Below, one piece after another: positions 8,886-18,150 of a stretch of DNA of 64,000 bases (within the stretch, counting starts at the first letter, position 1; every line of letters begins with the position of its first letter). The notes beneath the pieces were generated by a model, which was not told the DNA's origin, did not search any database, and saw nothing but the letters and a program-made list of their open reading frames with translations. The position numbers were made by a program, and so were the translations under genes. This DNA comes from Deltaproteobacteria bacterium Ga0077550 (GTDB taxonomy: Bacteria; Myxococcota_A; Polyangia; Nannocystales; Nannocystaceae): NCBI GenBank assembly GCA_001464385.1, contig LNFB01000234.1:1-64000 (forward strand), written 5' to 3'.

Positions 8886-9941
8886 ATGTGCGGCTTGGAT
8901 GCCCTGCGCGGGCTCGCGGTCTTCCTGATGATCGAGCAGCACATGGGCGTGTGGCTGTGGCACGGCGTCGGCAAGGGCAAGATGCTCGCGTCGGCGTGGC
9001 CGCTGGTCGCGTTCAACGCGTTGGGCGGCGGCGCGGCGCCGATGTTCATCACGCTCGCCGGCGTCGGCACGGCCCTGCTCGCGCGGGCGCGACCGACCGG
9101 GGCCGATGGCGTGCTCGTGCGCCGCGGGCTCGTGCTGCTCGCGTTCGGCTACCTGCTCACCGCCATGACGCCGAGCTGGTTCTCGTGGGGCTCGTGGTTC
9201 GTGCTCCACCTGATGGGCTTCGCGATGGCGACCGCGGTGCTGTGGCGTCGGCTGTCCGATCGCGCGCTCCTCGGGCTCGCGCTCGCCGTCATGGTCGGCG
9301 CCATCGCGGTGCAGACGGCGATCGACACCCCGCTGCAGCTCACCAACGAGCTGATGCGCGACTCCTCCGGCCCCGGCGGTGCGCTGCGGTTGGCGTTCGT
9401 CGAGAGCCAGTTCCCGATCCTGCCGTGGCTCGGGCCGTTCCTGCTCGGCATGGTCGCGGGCCGGGCGATCGCGGCCCAGGCCTTCGGGCGGATCGCGTGG
9501 CTCGGCGCCGGCGCGATCGTCCTGGGCGGCGGTGGATGGCTGGTCTCGCAGCTCGTCGCGCCCGCGCCCGAGGGCTTCGCTGGGCGGGCCTTCGCGATCC
9601 ACCTCGGGTTCTTCCCGGCCTCGATCGCGATCGTCGGCCTGCTCGTCGGTGCGGTGTTGCTGGTGATCGCGTGGGTGTCGTGGCGGGACGCGAGGTCCCC
9701 GATCTCGGACCGCCATCCGATGGTCGTGCTCGGCCGCGCCTCGCTGACGCTGCTGCTCGTGCACGTGCCGCTGTTCCGCGAGGCGACCCGCCCGGTCGGC
9801 ATGTGGCACGGCATGGGCGCGGGCGCGACGCTGGCGATCATCGCCGGGTTCCTGCTGCTCGCGGTGTTCCTGTGCGGGCAGTGGCAGCGCGTCGGCTACC
9901 GCGGCGGCGCGGAGTGGATCCTGCGCAAGCTCGGCGGTTAG
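8886..9941 (+). CDS. Multi-pass membrane acyltransferase (heparan-glucosaminide N-acetyltransferase-like)
   Basis: The product is 351 residues with about ten hydrophobic segments. The N-terminus MCGLDALRGLAVFLMIEQH matches the opening signature of the DUF1624 / heparan-alpha-glucosaminide N-acetyltransferase and related acyltransferase-3 families (LDALRG with nearby His). A conserved-looking MFITLAGVGTAL follows, and LPWLGPFLLGMVAGR lies in the middle. Such proteins move acyl groups across the membrane onto sugars or lipids, but the substrate here is not predictable. A GTG seven codons upstream (8865) is an alternative start. Its stop codon overlaps that of the convergent methyltransferase by 3 nt. 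Confidence 0.8.
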   Translation: MCGLDALRGLAVFLMIEQHMGVWLWHGVGKGKMLASAWPLVAFNALGGGAAPMFITLAGVGTALLARARPTGADGVLVRRGLVLLAFGYLLTAMTPSWFSWGSWFVLHLMGFAMATAVLWRRLSDRALLGLALAVMVGAIAVQTAIDTPLQLTNELMRDSSGPGGALRLAFVESQFPILPWLGPFLLGMVAGRAIAAQAFGRIAWLGAGAIVLGGGGWLVSQLVAPAPEGFAGRAFAIHLGFFPASIAIVGLLVGAVLLVIAWVSWRDARSPISDRHPMVVLGRASLTLLLVHVPLFREATRPVGMWHGMGAGATLAIIAGFLLLAVFLCGQWQRVGYRGGAEWILRKLGG

Positions 9942-10588
9942 CGCGTCGCGTTGCTGCGGTACACCGTGAGATCGTCGGCGCGGGACGTCGGCGTCAGCCA
10001 CGGGCACGCGGGCAGGGGCAGATCGACGCAGGCCACGCGGATCGTCCGCCGCCGCGCGACGGCCTCGAGCGCGTCGAGCATCCGCCCGAGCCGCGCGCCG
10101 CCGAACGGGCAGTAGAGGAAGAACACCGTGCCGGCCACGATCGCGTCGCCGAGCTCCGGCGCGTCGCCCTCGACCATCGTGCACGTCGTCGTCAGTTCCA
10201 TCCGCTCGAAGAGCTCGTGGGCAGCCGTCACGAGCCCCGGTTGGATCTCGAGGCCGATCGCGCGTGCGCCCGTCAGCAGGTGGACCAACGCGGTGGCGCG
10301 GCCGATCCCGGCGCCCACGTCGACGAACACGTCGGGCGCGGCGACGCCGGCGTGCTCGACGACCCGCAGGAGCGCATCCACCGGGCACGGCAGGTACGGC
10401 ACGCCGCCGCGCGGGAGCTCGGGTCCGTCGTCGGGGATGCCGTCGAGGCCGAGCACGCGATCGCACCACACGTCGCGGTCCGAGGGCGGGACGGCGAGCA
10501 GCGCTGTGCGGAACGACGAAGGGTCCACGTCGCCTCGGGGATAGCGGAGCCAGCACAGGGTCGCAACCGCGACGTCGTCCCGCCTCAC
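9938..10588 (-). CDS. Class I SAM-dependent methyltransferase-like protein
   Basis: The product is 216 residues from a GTG whose last bases overlap the stop of the upstream gene (GTGA at 10585-10588), implying translational coupling. The SAM-binding motif I, VFVDVGAGIGRATALV, is clear, followed by the acidic end of beta-2 in AIGLEIQ. Further on, ELGDAIVAGTVFFLYCPF resembles motif III/IV. The overall layout is that of small Rossmann methyltransferases related to DOT1-like or ribosomal methyltransferases. The substrate is unknown. It is the last gene of the dihydropyrimidinase operon and converges on the acyltransferase. Confidence 0.8.
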   Translation of the reverse strand: MRRDDVAVATLCWLRYPRGDVDPSSFRTALLAVPPSDRDVWCDRVLGLDGIPDDGPELPRGGVPYLPCPVDALLRVVEHAGVAAPDVFVDVGAGIGRATALVHLLTGARAIGLEIQPGLVTAAHELFERMELTTTCTMVEGDAPELGDAIVAGTVFFLYCPFGGARLGRMLDALEAVARRRTIRVACVDLPLPACPWLTPTSRADDLTVYRSNATR

Positions 10589-12003
10589 TCGTCCGTGCGG
10601 AACACCACCGCCCCGGTCGCGCGCTCGTCGTCGTCGACCTGCTCGCGGACCGCCACGAGGGCCCGCTGCTCGCGTTCGAGCTCGGCGAAGCGCCAGCCGG
10701 TGCTGCCGTCTTCGGCGATCTCGAGGTCCCCGCCGAGCTCGATCAAGCGGCGCTGGAGATCGGCGTCGCGGGGCACTCGACCGGTCGCGGAGCGCCACGC
10801 CGCGGCCGCGTCCTTCATCGGGAGCGTCTGGCCGAGGCCGGCGCTCACGTGCACCGCGGCCAGCAAGGCGCGCTGGCCGTTGGCCTCGAGCGCAGCGCGG
10901 ACGCGGCGGCGGTGCCCGGGCACACGCAACACCGGGACCGCGGCGAGGCCGAGGGCGGTGAACAGCGGCAGCTCGGCGAGGTACCACGGCAGACCGAGGC
11001 CGACGCCCACGGCGGCGACGAGGGTGACGAACGTCCACAGCAACCCGATGCGGAGCGTCGAGCCGTCCGGGTTGCCGATGTACTCGGGCAGCGCGCGATG
11101 GAACAGCCACGCCGGAGGCACGGGCGCATCGGGTACGGCGAGCGCGGTCGTCGGGCGCAGCGCCGCGAACACATAGAAGATCGCGCCGTCCTCGGAGACC
11201 TCGACGTGACCGTCGAAGTCCACGAGCATCGAGGACAGCAACACCTCGGCCTGCGCCGGGGTGCAGCCGATGACGCGCTCGACGTCGGAGCGACCGATGC
11301 GGCCGCGGTGGGCGCGGATCTCCTGGGTGAGCAGGCGGCGCGCCGCGAGCGGATCCTCGACGGCCAGCGGCGGCCCGAAGAACACGCGGTTGATCCGCTC
11401 GTAGAGGTGCGAGTTGGATCGTCCGTCCCGCAGCGCGCGCTGCTCCGGGTCCTGCGCGAGCGCGGGGTGGGTGCTCCAGTAGAGGCCCTCGAACAGCACC
11501 TCGACCAGCCCGTACAGCAGCAGGCCCGCGCCCTCGAGCGGCGCGCCGTCCTCGGCGATGATCGCCAGCACGATGCTCCCGACGAGCAGGCCCAGGGCGA
11601 AGATGGCGGAGTAGCCGACGAGGAAGACGGTGAGCGCGAGCCGGGCCGTCCACGTCGCCACGGCGGAGGCGCCCCGAACGACGCGCGCCAAGGCGAGTTG
11701 TCGCGCGTCGCGGCGCTCGTGGTCGATCGCGAAGCCGTCGGGGAATCGAAACCGCAGCTCGCCGCGCTCGGTCACGGCGATGTGGCCGCCGAAGCGGCGG
11801 CTCAGGCGATGCAGGCCGCGCTCGGCGTCGGCCAACGCCAGGCCCGATCGCGCGGCGGCGTCGGCGACGGTGACCTCGGTCAGGCCGTCGCCCAGCGCCG
11901 TCTGCAGCCGCGTCGCGAGGTCGTCGGCAGCTCGCGCCGGCCGGCCCACCTCGGCCCCCGTCGGTAGCACCAGGGCGGTCGGTGGGTCGATGGGATCGGT
12001 CAT
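10585..12003 (-). CDS. Membrane protein with winged-helix-like cytoplasmic regions
   Basis: The product is 472 residues. An N-terminal soluble part (LTEVTVADAAARSGLALADAERGL) looks like a helix-turn-helix or winged-helix fold. Two hydrophobic segments follow near residues 112-150 (LALTVFLVGYSAIFALGLLVGSIVLAI), then a second domain with DVERVIGCTPAQAEVLLSSML, and then a hydrophobic pair (LLWTFVTLVAAVGVGLGLPWYL, ALGLAAVPVL). This repeats the arrangement of cytoplasmic domain plus membrane hairpin. A third similar domain ends the protein. No enzyme motif is visible. It starts one base after the stop of the dihydropyrimidinase gene and its stop overlaps the methyltransferase start, so the three genes form one operon. 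The function is unknown. Confidence 0.75.
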   Translation of the reverse strand: MTDPIDPPTALVLPTGAEVGRPARAADDLATRLQTALGDGLTEVTVADAAARSGLALADAERGLHRLSRRFGGHIAVTERGELRFRFPDGFAIDHERRDARQLALARVVRGASAVATWTARLALTVFLVGYSAIFALGLLVGSIVLAIIAEDGAPLEGAGLLLYGLVEVLFEGLYWSTHPALAQDPEQRALRDGRSNSHLYERINRVFFGPPLAVEDPLAARRLLTQEIRAHRGRIGRSDVERVIGCTPAQAEVLLSSMLVDFDGHVEVSEDGAIFYVFAALRPTTALAVPDAPVPPAWLFHRALPEYIGNPDGSTLRIGLLWTFVTLVAAVGVGLGLPWYLAELPLFTALGLAAVPVLRVPGHRRRVRAALEANGQRALLAAVHVSAGLGQTLPMKDAAAAWRSATGRVPRDADLQRRLIELGGDLEIAEDGSTGWRFAELEREQRALVAVREQVDDDERATGAVVFRTDE

Positions 12004-12004
12004 G

Positions 12005-13459
12005 CTAGCCCCGCACGACCGCGGTGGGTCGCGCGAGATTCCTCGCCGTCTCGATCGCCGCGTAGTACGGGGCGAAGCACGGCCGATCCACCCAGCGCCC
12101 CGCGCCGCGCTCGCTGCGGAGCTGCCCCTGCTCCCACACCACGTTGCCGCGCGAGATCGTGATCGCGGGGACGCCCACGACCTCCATGCCCTCGTAGATG
12201 TTGAAGTCGATGTTCTGGTGGTGGGTCTTCGCCGAGATCGTCCGCGTGCCGCTGGGATCCCAGACCACGAGGTCGGCGTCGGCGCCCGGCACGATCGCGC
12301 CCTTGCGGGGGTACACGTTGAAGATCTGCGCGGCGGCGGTCGAGGTCACGCGGACGAACTCCGAGGGCGTGAGCCGGCCGGTGCGCACGCCGTGGTGCCA
12401 CAGCACGCTCATGCGATCCTCGACGCCGCCGGTGCCGTTGGGGATCTTGCGGAAGTCGTCCTTGCCCATCTCCTTCTGCGGCGTGCAGAAGCAGCAGTGA
12501 TCGGTGGCGGTGGTGTGGAGGCGGCCGCTCTGCAGGCCCTGCCACAGCGCCTCCTGGTGCCGTCGCGCGCGGAACGGCGGGCTCATCACGTGGTGCGCCG
12601 CGGTGCGCCAGTCGGGATCGCGGTAGACCGAGTCGTCGATCACCAGGTGCTGGGCCAGGACCTCGGCGAACACGCGCTGGCCCTCGAGCTGGGCGCGCGT
12701 GACCGCCTGCAGCGCGTCCTCGCACGAGGTGTGGACGAGGTACAGCGGCACGCCGAGCACCTCGGCGATGCGGATCGCCCGGTTCGCGGCCTCGCCCTCG
12801 ACCTCGGGCGGCCGCGACAACGGGTGACCCTCGGGCCCGTGGATGCCCAGCTCGAAGATCTCCTGCTGCAGGCGCCACACCAGCTCGCCGTTCTCGGCGT
12901 GCACGGTGCAGAGCGCCCCGAGTTCGCGCGCCCGCGAGAAGCTCGACACCAGCACCTCGTCGTCGCACATGATGGCGCCCTTGTAGGCCATGAAGTGCTT
13001 GAAGCTGTTGACCCCGAACTCGCGGGTCAGCGTGCCCATGTCCTCGTGCACGGTGTCGTCCCACCACGTGACCGCGACGTGGAACGAGTAGTCGCCCGCG
13101 GCCTTCGCCGCCCACTCGCGCCACTGCCGGTAGGCGTCGAGCAGCCGCTGCTTGGGCGCCGGGATCACGAAGTCGAGGATCATCGTCGTGCCGCCGGCGA
13201 ACGCCGCGCTGGTGCCGGTGAAGAAGTCCTCCGACGCGGTGGTGCCCATGAACGGCAGCTCCATGTGCGTGTGCGGATCGATCCCGCCGGGCATCACGTA
13301 CGCGCCGCTGGCGTCGATCACCCGGGCGCCTGCGCGGGCCTCGAGGTCGACGCCGACCTCGACGATCTTGCCGTCGGCGATCGCGACGTCGGCCCTGGCT
13401 TCGCGGTCGGCGGTCACGACCGTGCCGCCCTTGATCAACGTGGAGATCGTCGTGGACAT
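12005..13459 (-). CDS. hydA: Dihydropyrimidinase / D-hydantoinase family amidohydrolase
   Basis: The product is 484 residues, the usual length for the family. Zinc-ligand signatures are all present: GGIDPHTHMELPF (H63, H65), the lysine that becomes carboxylated in FMAYKG (K160), VHAENGE (H186), LVHTSCEDA (H242) and TATDHCCFC (D319). The PQKEMGKDDF stretch after the last ligand is typical of true dihydropyrimidinases. It should hydrolyse 5,6-dihydropyrimidine or hydantoin rings in the cytoplasm. The ATG at 13459 is preceded by GAGGGA with an 8-nt spacer. No other reductive pyrimidine catabolism gene (dihydropyrimidine dehydrogenase, beta-ureidopropionase) is adjacent. It heads a three-gene operon with the membrane protein and the methyltransferase. 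Confidence 0.93.
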   Translation of the reverse strand: MSTTISTLIKGGTVVTADREARADVAIADGKIVEVGVDLEARAGARVIDASGAYVMPGGIDPHTHMELPFMGTTASEDFFTGTSAAFAGGTTMILDFVIPAPKQRLLDAYRQWREWAAKAAGDYSFHVAVTWWDDTVHEDMGTLTREFGVNSFKHFMAYKGAIMCDDEVLVSSFSRARELGALCTVHAENGELVWRLQQEIFELGIHGPEGHPLSRPPEVEGEAANRAIRIAEVLGVPLYLVHTSCEDALQAVTRAQLEGQRVFAEVLAQHLVIDDSVYRDPDWRTAAHHVMSPPFRARRHQEALWQGLQSGRLHTTATDHCCFCTPQKEMGKDDFRKIPNGTGGVEDRMSVLWHHGVRTGRLTPSEFVRVTSTAAAQIFNVYPRKGAIVPGADADLVVWDPSGTRTISAKTHHQNIDFNIYEGMEVVGVPAITISRGNVVWEQGQLRSERGAGRWVDRPCFAPYYAAIETARNLARPTAVVRG

Positions 13460-13557
13460 CGTCGGTTCCCTCGGGCGCGTGCGCGCCCGGCGGTCATGGT
13501 AGCGGCCGCACGCCGGGCCGTCGCCGTCGGCCGGACAAAGCCCGGGATTCGGGGCGA

Positions 13558-14607
13558 CTAGCCCGCGAACGTGGCGATGTCGCCCGGCGCCACCACACCG
13601 CGGTCGGTGATGATCGCGGTGACCAGGGCGGCCGGCGTCACGTCGAACGCGGGGTTGCGGACCGCGATGTCGACCGGCGTCATCAGGCGCCCGCCGTGGG
13701 TGCGGACCTCGTCGGCGCCGCGATCTTCGATCGGGATGTCGGCGCCCGAGGCGATCGCCCGATCGATCGTGGTCCAGGGCGCAGCGACGTAGAAGGGGAT
13801 CCCGTGGTGGCGGCACAGCACCGCGACGGTGTACGTGCCGATCTTGTTGGCGACGTCGCCGTTGCGGGCGATGCGATCGGCGCCGACGATCGCCGCCGCG
13901 ATCTCGCCCTTGGCCATCAACGCCCCCGCCATGTTGTCGGCGATCACGGTGACGTCGATGCCGTCGCGCTGCAGCTCCCATGCGGTGAGGCGCGCGCCCT
14001 GGAGTACGGGCCGCGTCTCGTCGGCGAACACGCGCAGCTGCTTGCCGAGCTCGACGGCGCGGCGGATGACGCCGAGGGCGGTGCCGTAGCCGGCGGTCGC
14101 GAGCGCGCCGGCGTTGCAGTGCGTGAGGATGGTGCCGCGATCGGGGAGCAGCGGCGCGCCGAAGCGGCCGATCGCGTGGCACGACGCGAGGTCGTCGTCG
14201 GCGTGGCGCATCGCGGTCTCGAGCAGCGCCGCGCGCAGGGCCGTCGTCGAGGCGTCGGGCCCGCACGCGGCGGCCGCGGCCGCGAGCTGATCCAGCGCCA
14301 CGAACAGGTTGACCGCCGTGGGGCGGGTGCGCGCCAGCCGTTGCAGCGCCGACGCGAGCGCGACACGGAACCCCGCGGGCTCGTCGGGGAAGCCCCGGGC
14401 CGCGACCGCGAGCCCGAGGGCCGCGACGCAGCCGATCGCCGGGGCCCCGCGCACGGCCAGCGACTCGATCGCCTCGGCGACCCCCTCGACCTCGTCGAGC
14501 GCGAGCCAGACCTCCTCGCCGGGCAGTCGTCGCTGATCGAGCACCCGCAGGTGGGAGGCGCCGGGGTGCAGGGCGAAGGGGCTCACGCGGTCCACGGCGC
14601 GTAGCAT
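13558..14607 (-). CDS. mtnA: S-methyl-5-thioribose-1-phosphate isomerase
   Basis: The product is 349 residues, the normal family length. Family motifs are RGAPAIG (53-59), the catalytic cysteine in ILTHCNAGALATAGYGTALG (C164), and the catalytic aspartate in VGADRIARNGDVANKIGTY (D244). It isomerises methylthioribose-1-phosphate to methylthioribulose-1-phosphate in the methionine salvage pathway. It resembles eIF2B subunits, but the retained C/D pair supports the isomerase. ATG start. It is divergent from the HAD hydrolase at 14703, with 95 bp between them. No other salvage genes are in the window. Confidence 0.95.
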   Translation of the reverse strand: MLRAVDRVSPFALHPGASHLRVLDQRRLPGEEVWLALDEVEGVAEAIESLAVRGAPAIGCVAALGLAVAARGFPDEPAGFRVALASALQRLARTRPTAVNLFVALDQLAAAAAACGPDASTTALRAALLETAMRHADDDLASCHAIGRFGAPLLPDRGTILTHCNAGALATAGYGTALGVIRRAVELGKQLRVFADETRPVLQGARLTAWELQRDGIDVTVIADNMAGALMAKGEIAAAIVGADRIARNGDVANKIGTYTVAVLCRHHGIPFYVAAPWTTIDRAIASGADIPIEDRGADEVRTHGGRLMTPVDIAVRNPAFDVTPAALVTAIITDRGVVAPGDIATFAG

Positions 14608-14702
14608 CGCGCACGGACGCGCCGGTCGTCCACGCTGCGGTCAGGCCGGCGCCCTGCTACCCTCCGCCGCAGTCCGAGCCGCTGCAGGCTCGCGCGCCCA
14701 CG

Positions 14703-15605
14703 ATGCCTCGCCCGTTCAAGATCCTCTCCGACTTCGATGGTGTGTGGACCGATCAGGCCGTCGAGGCCCAGTGCGTGCGACGCTTCGCGATCGATGCGCT
14801 CACCACCGCGACCGGCTCGCCGCGCGCGAGCGTCGAGGCCGACTACGACGCGATGATCCGCGACATCGTCGCGCGCCCGGGTGTCCACGGCTGGGCCCCC
14901 GACGGGCGGATCTCGGCGTACGTCGACGAGGATCCGCTGTGCGAGTGCAGCGCGCTGTGCAGCTTCCTCGATCGCGCCGACGAGCCGACGCCCCGACGGT
15001 ATCGCCAGGCGGTGCTCGACGCCGGCCACGCCAGCCTCGGGGCCTTCGGTGAGTTCTGCTTCCACGGCGGCACCGGGCAGTTCCGCGAGGAGCACCCGGC
15101 GTGCATCGTCGCGGGCGCGCGCGACATGCTCGACGCGCTGCACGATGCCGGCGCCGAGCTCGTGGTGGTGTCCAACTCCGCGACCGAGAAGCTGGTGGCG
15201 TTCTTCGCCGCCGCGGGGATCACGGCCTCCGAGCACCCCGGCGCCGAGCTCCGGGTCCGGGGCGCGGCCGGCAAGTGGTTCCTCGGCGAGACCGATCGAT
15301 CGATCTCGATCGGCGGCCGCAGCATCCACGTCGATCGTCCGCGGTACCGCGCGGTGATCACCGACGAGCGCCCCGACCTCGTCATCGGCGACGTGTTCTC
15401 CCTGGACCTCGCGCTGCCCCACGCCATGCGCCTCGAGGGCGACGCCGCCGCGCCGTCCACCCTGACGCTGCGGCGCCACGGTCACACCCCGGGCTGGGTC
15501 CTCGACGGCCGGGCCGGCGGCGCGATCGATGCAGTGGTGGATCAGGTCGGCGACCTCGTCGACGTGATCGCGAGCCGAGCCGATCGGCGGGAGACCTCGG
15601 GTTAG
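14703..15605 (+). CDS. HAD-superfamily phosphatase
   Basis: The product is 300 residues. Motif I is ILSDFDGVWTD (nucleophile D10, D12), motif II is in ELVVVSNSAT, and the acidic motif IV is DLVIGDVFSLDLALP. A cap region of about 80 residues sits between motif I and motif II. It should be a Mg-dependent phosphatase acting on a small phosphorylated metabolite. The next gene, an organophosphate-type MFS transporter, starts 3 nt after the stop, so the two form an operon that could take up and dephosphorylate a phospho-compound. It diverges from mtnA; a role in methionine salvage (MtnX-like) is possible but speculative. Confidence 0.8.
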   Translation: MPRPFKILSDFDGVWTDQAVEAQCVRRFAIDALTTATGSPRASVEADYDAMIRDIVARPGVHGWAPDGRISAYVDEDPLCECSALCSFLDRADEPTPRRYRQAVLDAGHASLGAFGEFCFHGGTGQFREEHPACIVAGARDMLDALHDAGAELVVVSNSATEKLVAFFAAAGITASEHPGAELRVRGAAGKWFLGETDRSISIGGRSIHVDRPRYRAVITDERPDLVIGDVFSLDLALPHAMRLEGDAAAPSTLTLRRHGHTPGWVLDGRAGGAIDAVVDQVGDLVDVIASRADRRETSG

Positions 15606-15608
15606 CCC

Positions 15609-17006
15609 ATGCACAAGGTGCTCGAAGAATCGATCGCGATCGTCGGGCTCGTCCTGGTGATCGGCCTGGTCGTCGCGCGGCTGCCCAAGGTCGAGGTCGG
15701 GCACTCGCCGGCGTTCCGATCCCGGCGCCTGCGCAACTGGGTCCCGGTCGGCCTCCTGTACGCGTTGCTGTACATGGGCCGGTACAACCTGACGGTCGCC
15801 AAGAGCGAGTTCGCGAAGATCATCGGCGTCGACGGGGCGCCGATGATGGACAACCCCGACTTCGCGATGATCTTCGGCGTCGGCACGACGGTCTACGGGT
15901 GCGCCTTCGTGCTCAACGGCCCGCTGACCGACCGCATCGGCGGCAAGAAGGCGCTGTTGCTCGGGGCGTTCGGGTCGATCGCCGCCAACGCGGCGCTCGG
16001 TCTCATCACGTGGATCCGCCCCGACAGCCACCTAGCGCTGTGGTTCTCGATCGTCTACGGCGTCAACATGTACTTCCAGAGCTTCGGCGCCGTCGCGATC
16101 GTCAAGATCAACGCGCCGTGGTTCCACGTCCGCGAGCGCGGCACGTTCGGCGCGATCTTCGGCATCCTCATCGCCCTGGGCCTCTACCTGTCGCTCGACG
16201 TCAGCCGACTGATCGTCGACGGCATCACGCTCGAGTGGGTGTTCTTCGCCCCGGCGCTCCTGCTGTCCATCCTCGCGGTGGCGACGATCCTCCTGGTGAA
16301 GGACACGCCCTCGCAGGCCGGCTTCGACGAGTTCGACACGGCCGATGCCTCGTCGGGCGACGACGGGCCGCCGCTGCCGGTCGTCGAGGTCTTCAAGCGC
16401 ATGCTCCGCGACGAGGTCATCGTGACCATCGCCTGCATCGAGTTCTGCACGGGGTTCCTGCGCCAGGCGATCCTGCAGTGGTACCGCTCGTTCGTCGAGG
16501 CGATCGGCCAGACGGACGGCTTCGTCTACGCGCACTGGGGCATGGTCTCGTGCTGCGCGGGGATCCTCGGCGGCGTGTTCGCCGGCGTCATCTCGGATCA
16601 GTTCTTCGGCTCGCGCCGTGGGCCGGTCAGCGCGGTGCTCTACGGGCTCATGGTCGTCGGCAGCGTGCTGGCCGTCATCGCCCTCGAGTCGCCGTGGCTG
16701 GGGCCCATCTTCGCGTTCATGTCGATGTGCGTCATCGGTGTCCACGGCATGCTCACCGCGACCGCGAGCATGGACTTCGGCGGCCGCCGCAACGCTGGCG
16801 TCGCGGTCGGTATCATCGACGGCTTCGTGTATGCCGGCACCGCGGTGATGTCGTTCACCTACGGCGCGATCCTGCCGGTCAAGGACGAGGCCAAGGATGC
16901 GGGCGCCTGGATCGCCTGGCCGGTCGCGATGGTCCCGGTGGCGGTCATCGGGTTCTGGTTGGCGCGCCGGGTGTGGCACGCCAAGCCCAAGCGTCACGTC
17001 AAGTGA
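15609..17006 (+). CDS. MFS transporter, organophosphate:phosphate antiporter-like
   Basis: The product is 465 residues with an extra N-terminal hydrophobic segment and about 12 membrane helices. The segment GLLYALLYMGRYNLTVAKSE matches the start of the GlpT/UhpT/PgtP (OPA) family, whose members exchange phosphate for glycerol-3-phosphate or sugar phosphates. A motif-A-like loop, GPLTDRIGGKKALL, follows TM2/3. Translation probably depends on the HAD gene, 3 nt upstream. The gene converges on the ATP-grasp gene with an 8-nt overlap of the 3' ends. The substrate is inferred only from family and neighbour. Confidence 0.85.
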   Translation: MHKVLEESIAIVGLVLVIGLVVARLPKVEVGHSPAFRSRRLRNWVPVGLLYALLYMGRYNLTVAKSEFAKIIGVDGAPMMDNPDFAMIFGVGTTVYGCAFVLNGPLTDRIGGKKALLLGAFGSIAANAALGLITWIRPDSHLALWFSIVYGVNMYFQSFGAVAIVKINAPWFHVRERGTFGAIFGILIALGLYLSLDVSRLIVDGITLEWVFFAPALLLSILAVATILLVKDTPSQAGFDEFDTADASSGDDGPPLPVVEVFKRMLRDEVIVTIACIEFCTGFLRQAILQWYRSFVEAIGQTDGFVYAHWGMVSCCAGILGGVFAGVISDQFFGSRRGPVSAVLYGLMVVGSVLAVIALESPWLGPIFAFMSMCVIGVHGMLTATASMDFGGRRNAGVAVGIIDGFVYAGTAVMSFTYGAILPVKDEAKDAGAWIAWPVAMVPVAVIGFWLARRVWHAKPKRHVK

Positions 17007-18150
17007 TGCGCGCCGAGGGCGGTGCGACGGCGGGCGTGGGGCCGCGCCACGGCGCCGTGACCTCGCCGTGGATGGCCACGTCGCGCGCGCGCAGGGCCGC
17101 GAACTCCGGGGAGCCCGCCACGTCGGCGAGCCGCACGCGTGTTTGCTGCTCGCGGTAGCGGAAGTCGCGGGACGGCGCGACGAGGAACTCGCAGCAGAGG
17201 TCGAGCAGCGGGAGCTCGGGGCACTGGTCCTCCTTCCACAGGAACTGACCGGCCTCGTTCACCTCGAGGAACACGTACTCGCCGTCGGGGGTGACGACGA
17301 AGTCGAAGCTGCCGAACAGGAGGTCGAGGCGGCGCATGATCAGGGCGGCCTTCCGATGCACCTCGGCGGGGAGCTCGATCGGCGCGAGGGGACGCTCGCA
17401 CGCCGGCACGCTGCGCCAGTCCACGTGCGCGTCCGGGTGCCGCTGCGAGTCGATCGCGACCGCGACGGCGTGGTCGCCGAAGAACGTCGCCCTGACCTCG
17501 TGTCGCTTGGCGATCCGCCGCTGGAAGATGCCCGGGGTGAGCCGGAGGATCCGATCCGACGGGAGGTTCTGCGGCGTCACGATCGCGGTGCCGCTGGTCG
17601 CGATGCCGTCCGCGAGCCCCCACTGCAGCGGGAGGAACGACTTGTGGATGGTCTGCCCTGGGGGCGCCTGGCCGACGAACTCCCGGATCGCGGCGGCGTC
17701 GTTGCTGCACAGGGTCTCGGGGACGGCGAAGCCGACGGCGCGGGCCTCGGCGAGCTGCAGCAGCTTGCTCGACGCGCGGCGCTTGGCGTCGATGCCGTTG
17801 ATCCACACGGCGTCGCGCGCGAACGCGGCGAGCATGCTGTGGAAGAACTCGTGGTTCTCGGCCTCGGCGTGGGCCACGTCGTCCGGGTGGAGCTCGGCCC
17901 GCGGCACCCGGGGCGAGACCGGCCGACGGTGCCAGACCACGTCGAGCCCGTCGCCGTCGTGGGCGAGATCGGGCCCCTCGAACGCGAACGAGGGCGCGGT
18001 CGCGTCGCCGACGCGGACCGAGATCGACTGTCGGCCCGGGAAGTCACCGCCGAACCACCGCGTCACGCGGTGCCCACGCGCCGCGAGCACGAGCAGTACC
18101 GCGGCGGCGTGGGCATCGTCGGGCTGGGTGCTGACGAAGACGTGCGTCAT
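16999..18150 (-). CDS. Graspetide-type ATP-grasp ligase (MvdD-like RiPP macrocyclase)
   Basis: The product is 383 residues. The N-terminus MTHVFVSTQPDDAHA with the FGGDFPGR segment (residues 33-40) matches the opening of MvdC/MvdD-family ATP-grasp enzymes. The ATP-grasp core follows: IHKSFLPLQW (about 168-177), RRIAKRHEVRATFFGD (211-226), the strand FGSFDFVVTPDGEY (279-292), and the metal-binding FLEVNEAGQFLWKE (294-307; E296, N298). In this family the enzyme activates Asp/Glu side chains of a precursor peptide as acyl phosphates and joins them to Ser/Thr (ester) or Lys (amide). The ATG overlaps the stop of the precursor gene (ATGA at 18147-18150), so synthesis is coupled. Only one ligase is present. 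It could instead be a more general RimK-like ligase, but the precursor makes the RiPP role likely. Confidence 0.85.
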   Translation of the reverse strand: MTHVFVSTQPDDAHAAAVLLVLAARGHRVTRWFGGDFPGRQSISVRVGDATAPSFAFEGPDLAHDGDGLDVVWHRRPVSPRVPRAELHPDDVAHAEAENHEFFHSMLAAFARDAVWINGIDAKRRASSKLLQLAEARAVGFAVPETLCSNDAAAIREFVGQAPPGQTIHKSFLPLQWGLADGIATSGTAIVTPQNLPSDRILRLTPGIFQRRIAKRHEVRATFFGDHAVAVAIDSQRHPDAHVDWRSVPACERPLAPIELPAEVHRKAALIMRRLDLLFGSFDFVVTPDGEYVFLEVNEAGQFLWKEDQCPELPLLDLCCEFLVAPSRDFRYREQQTRVRLADVAGSPEFAALRARDVAIHGEVTAPWRGPTPAVAPPSARIT

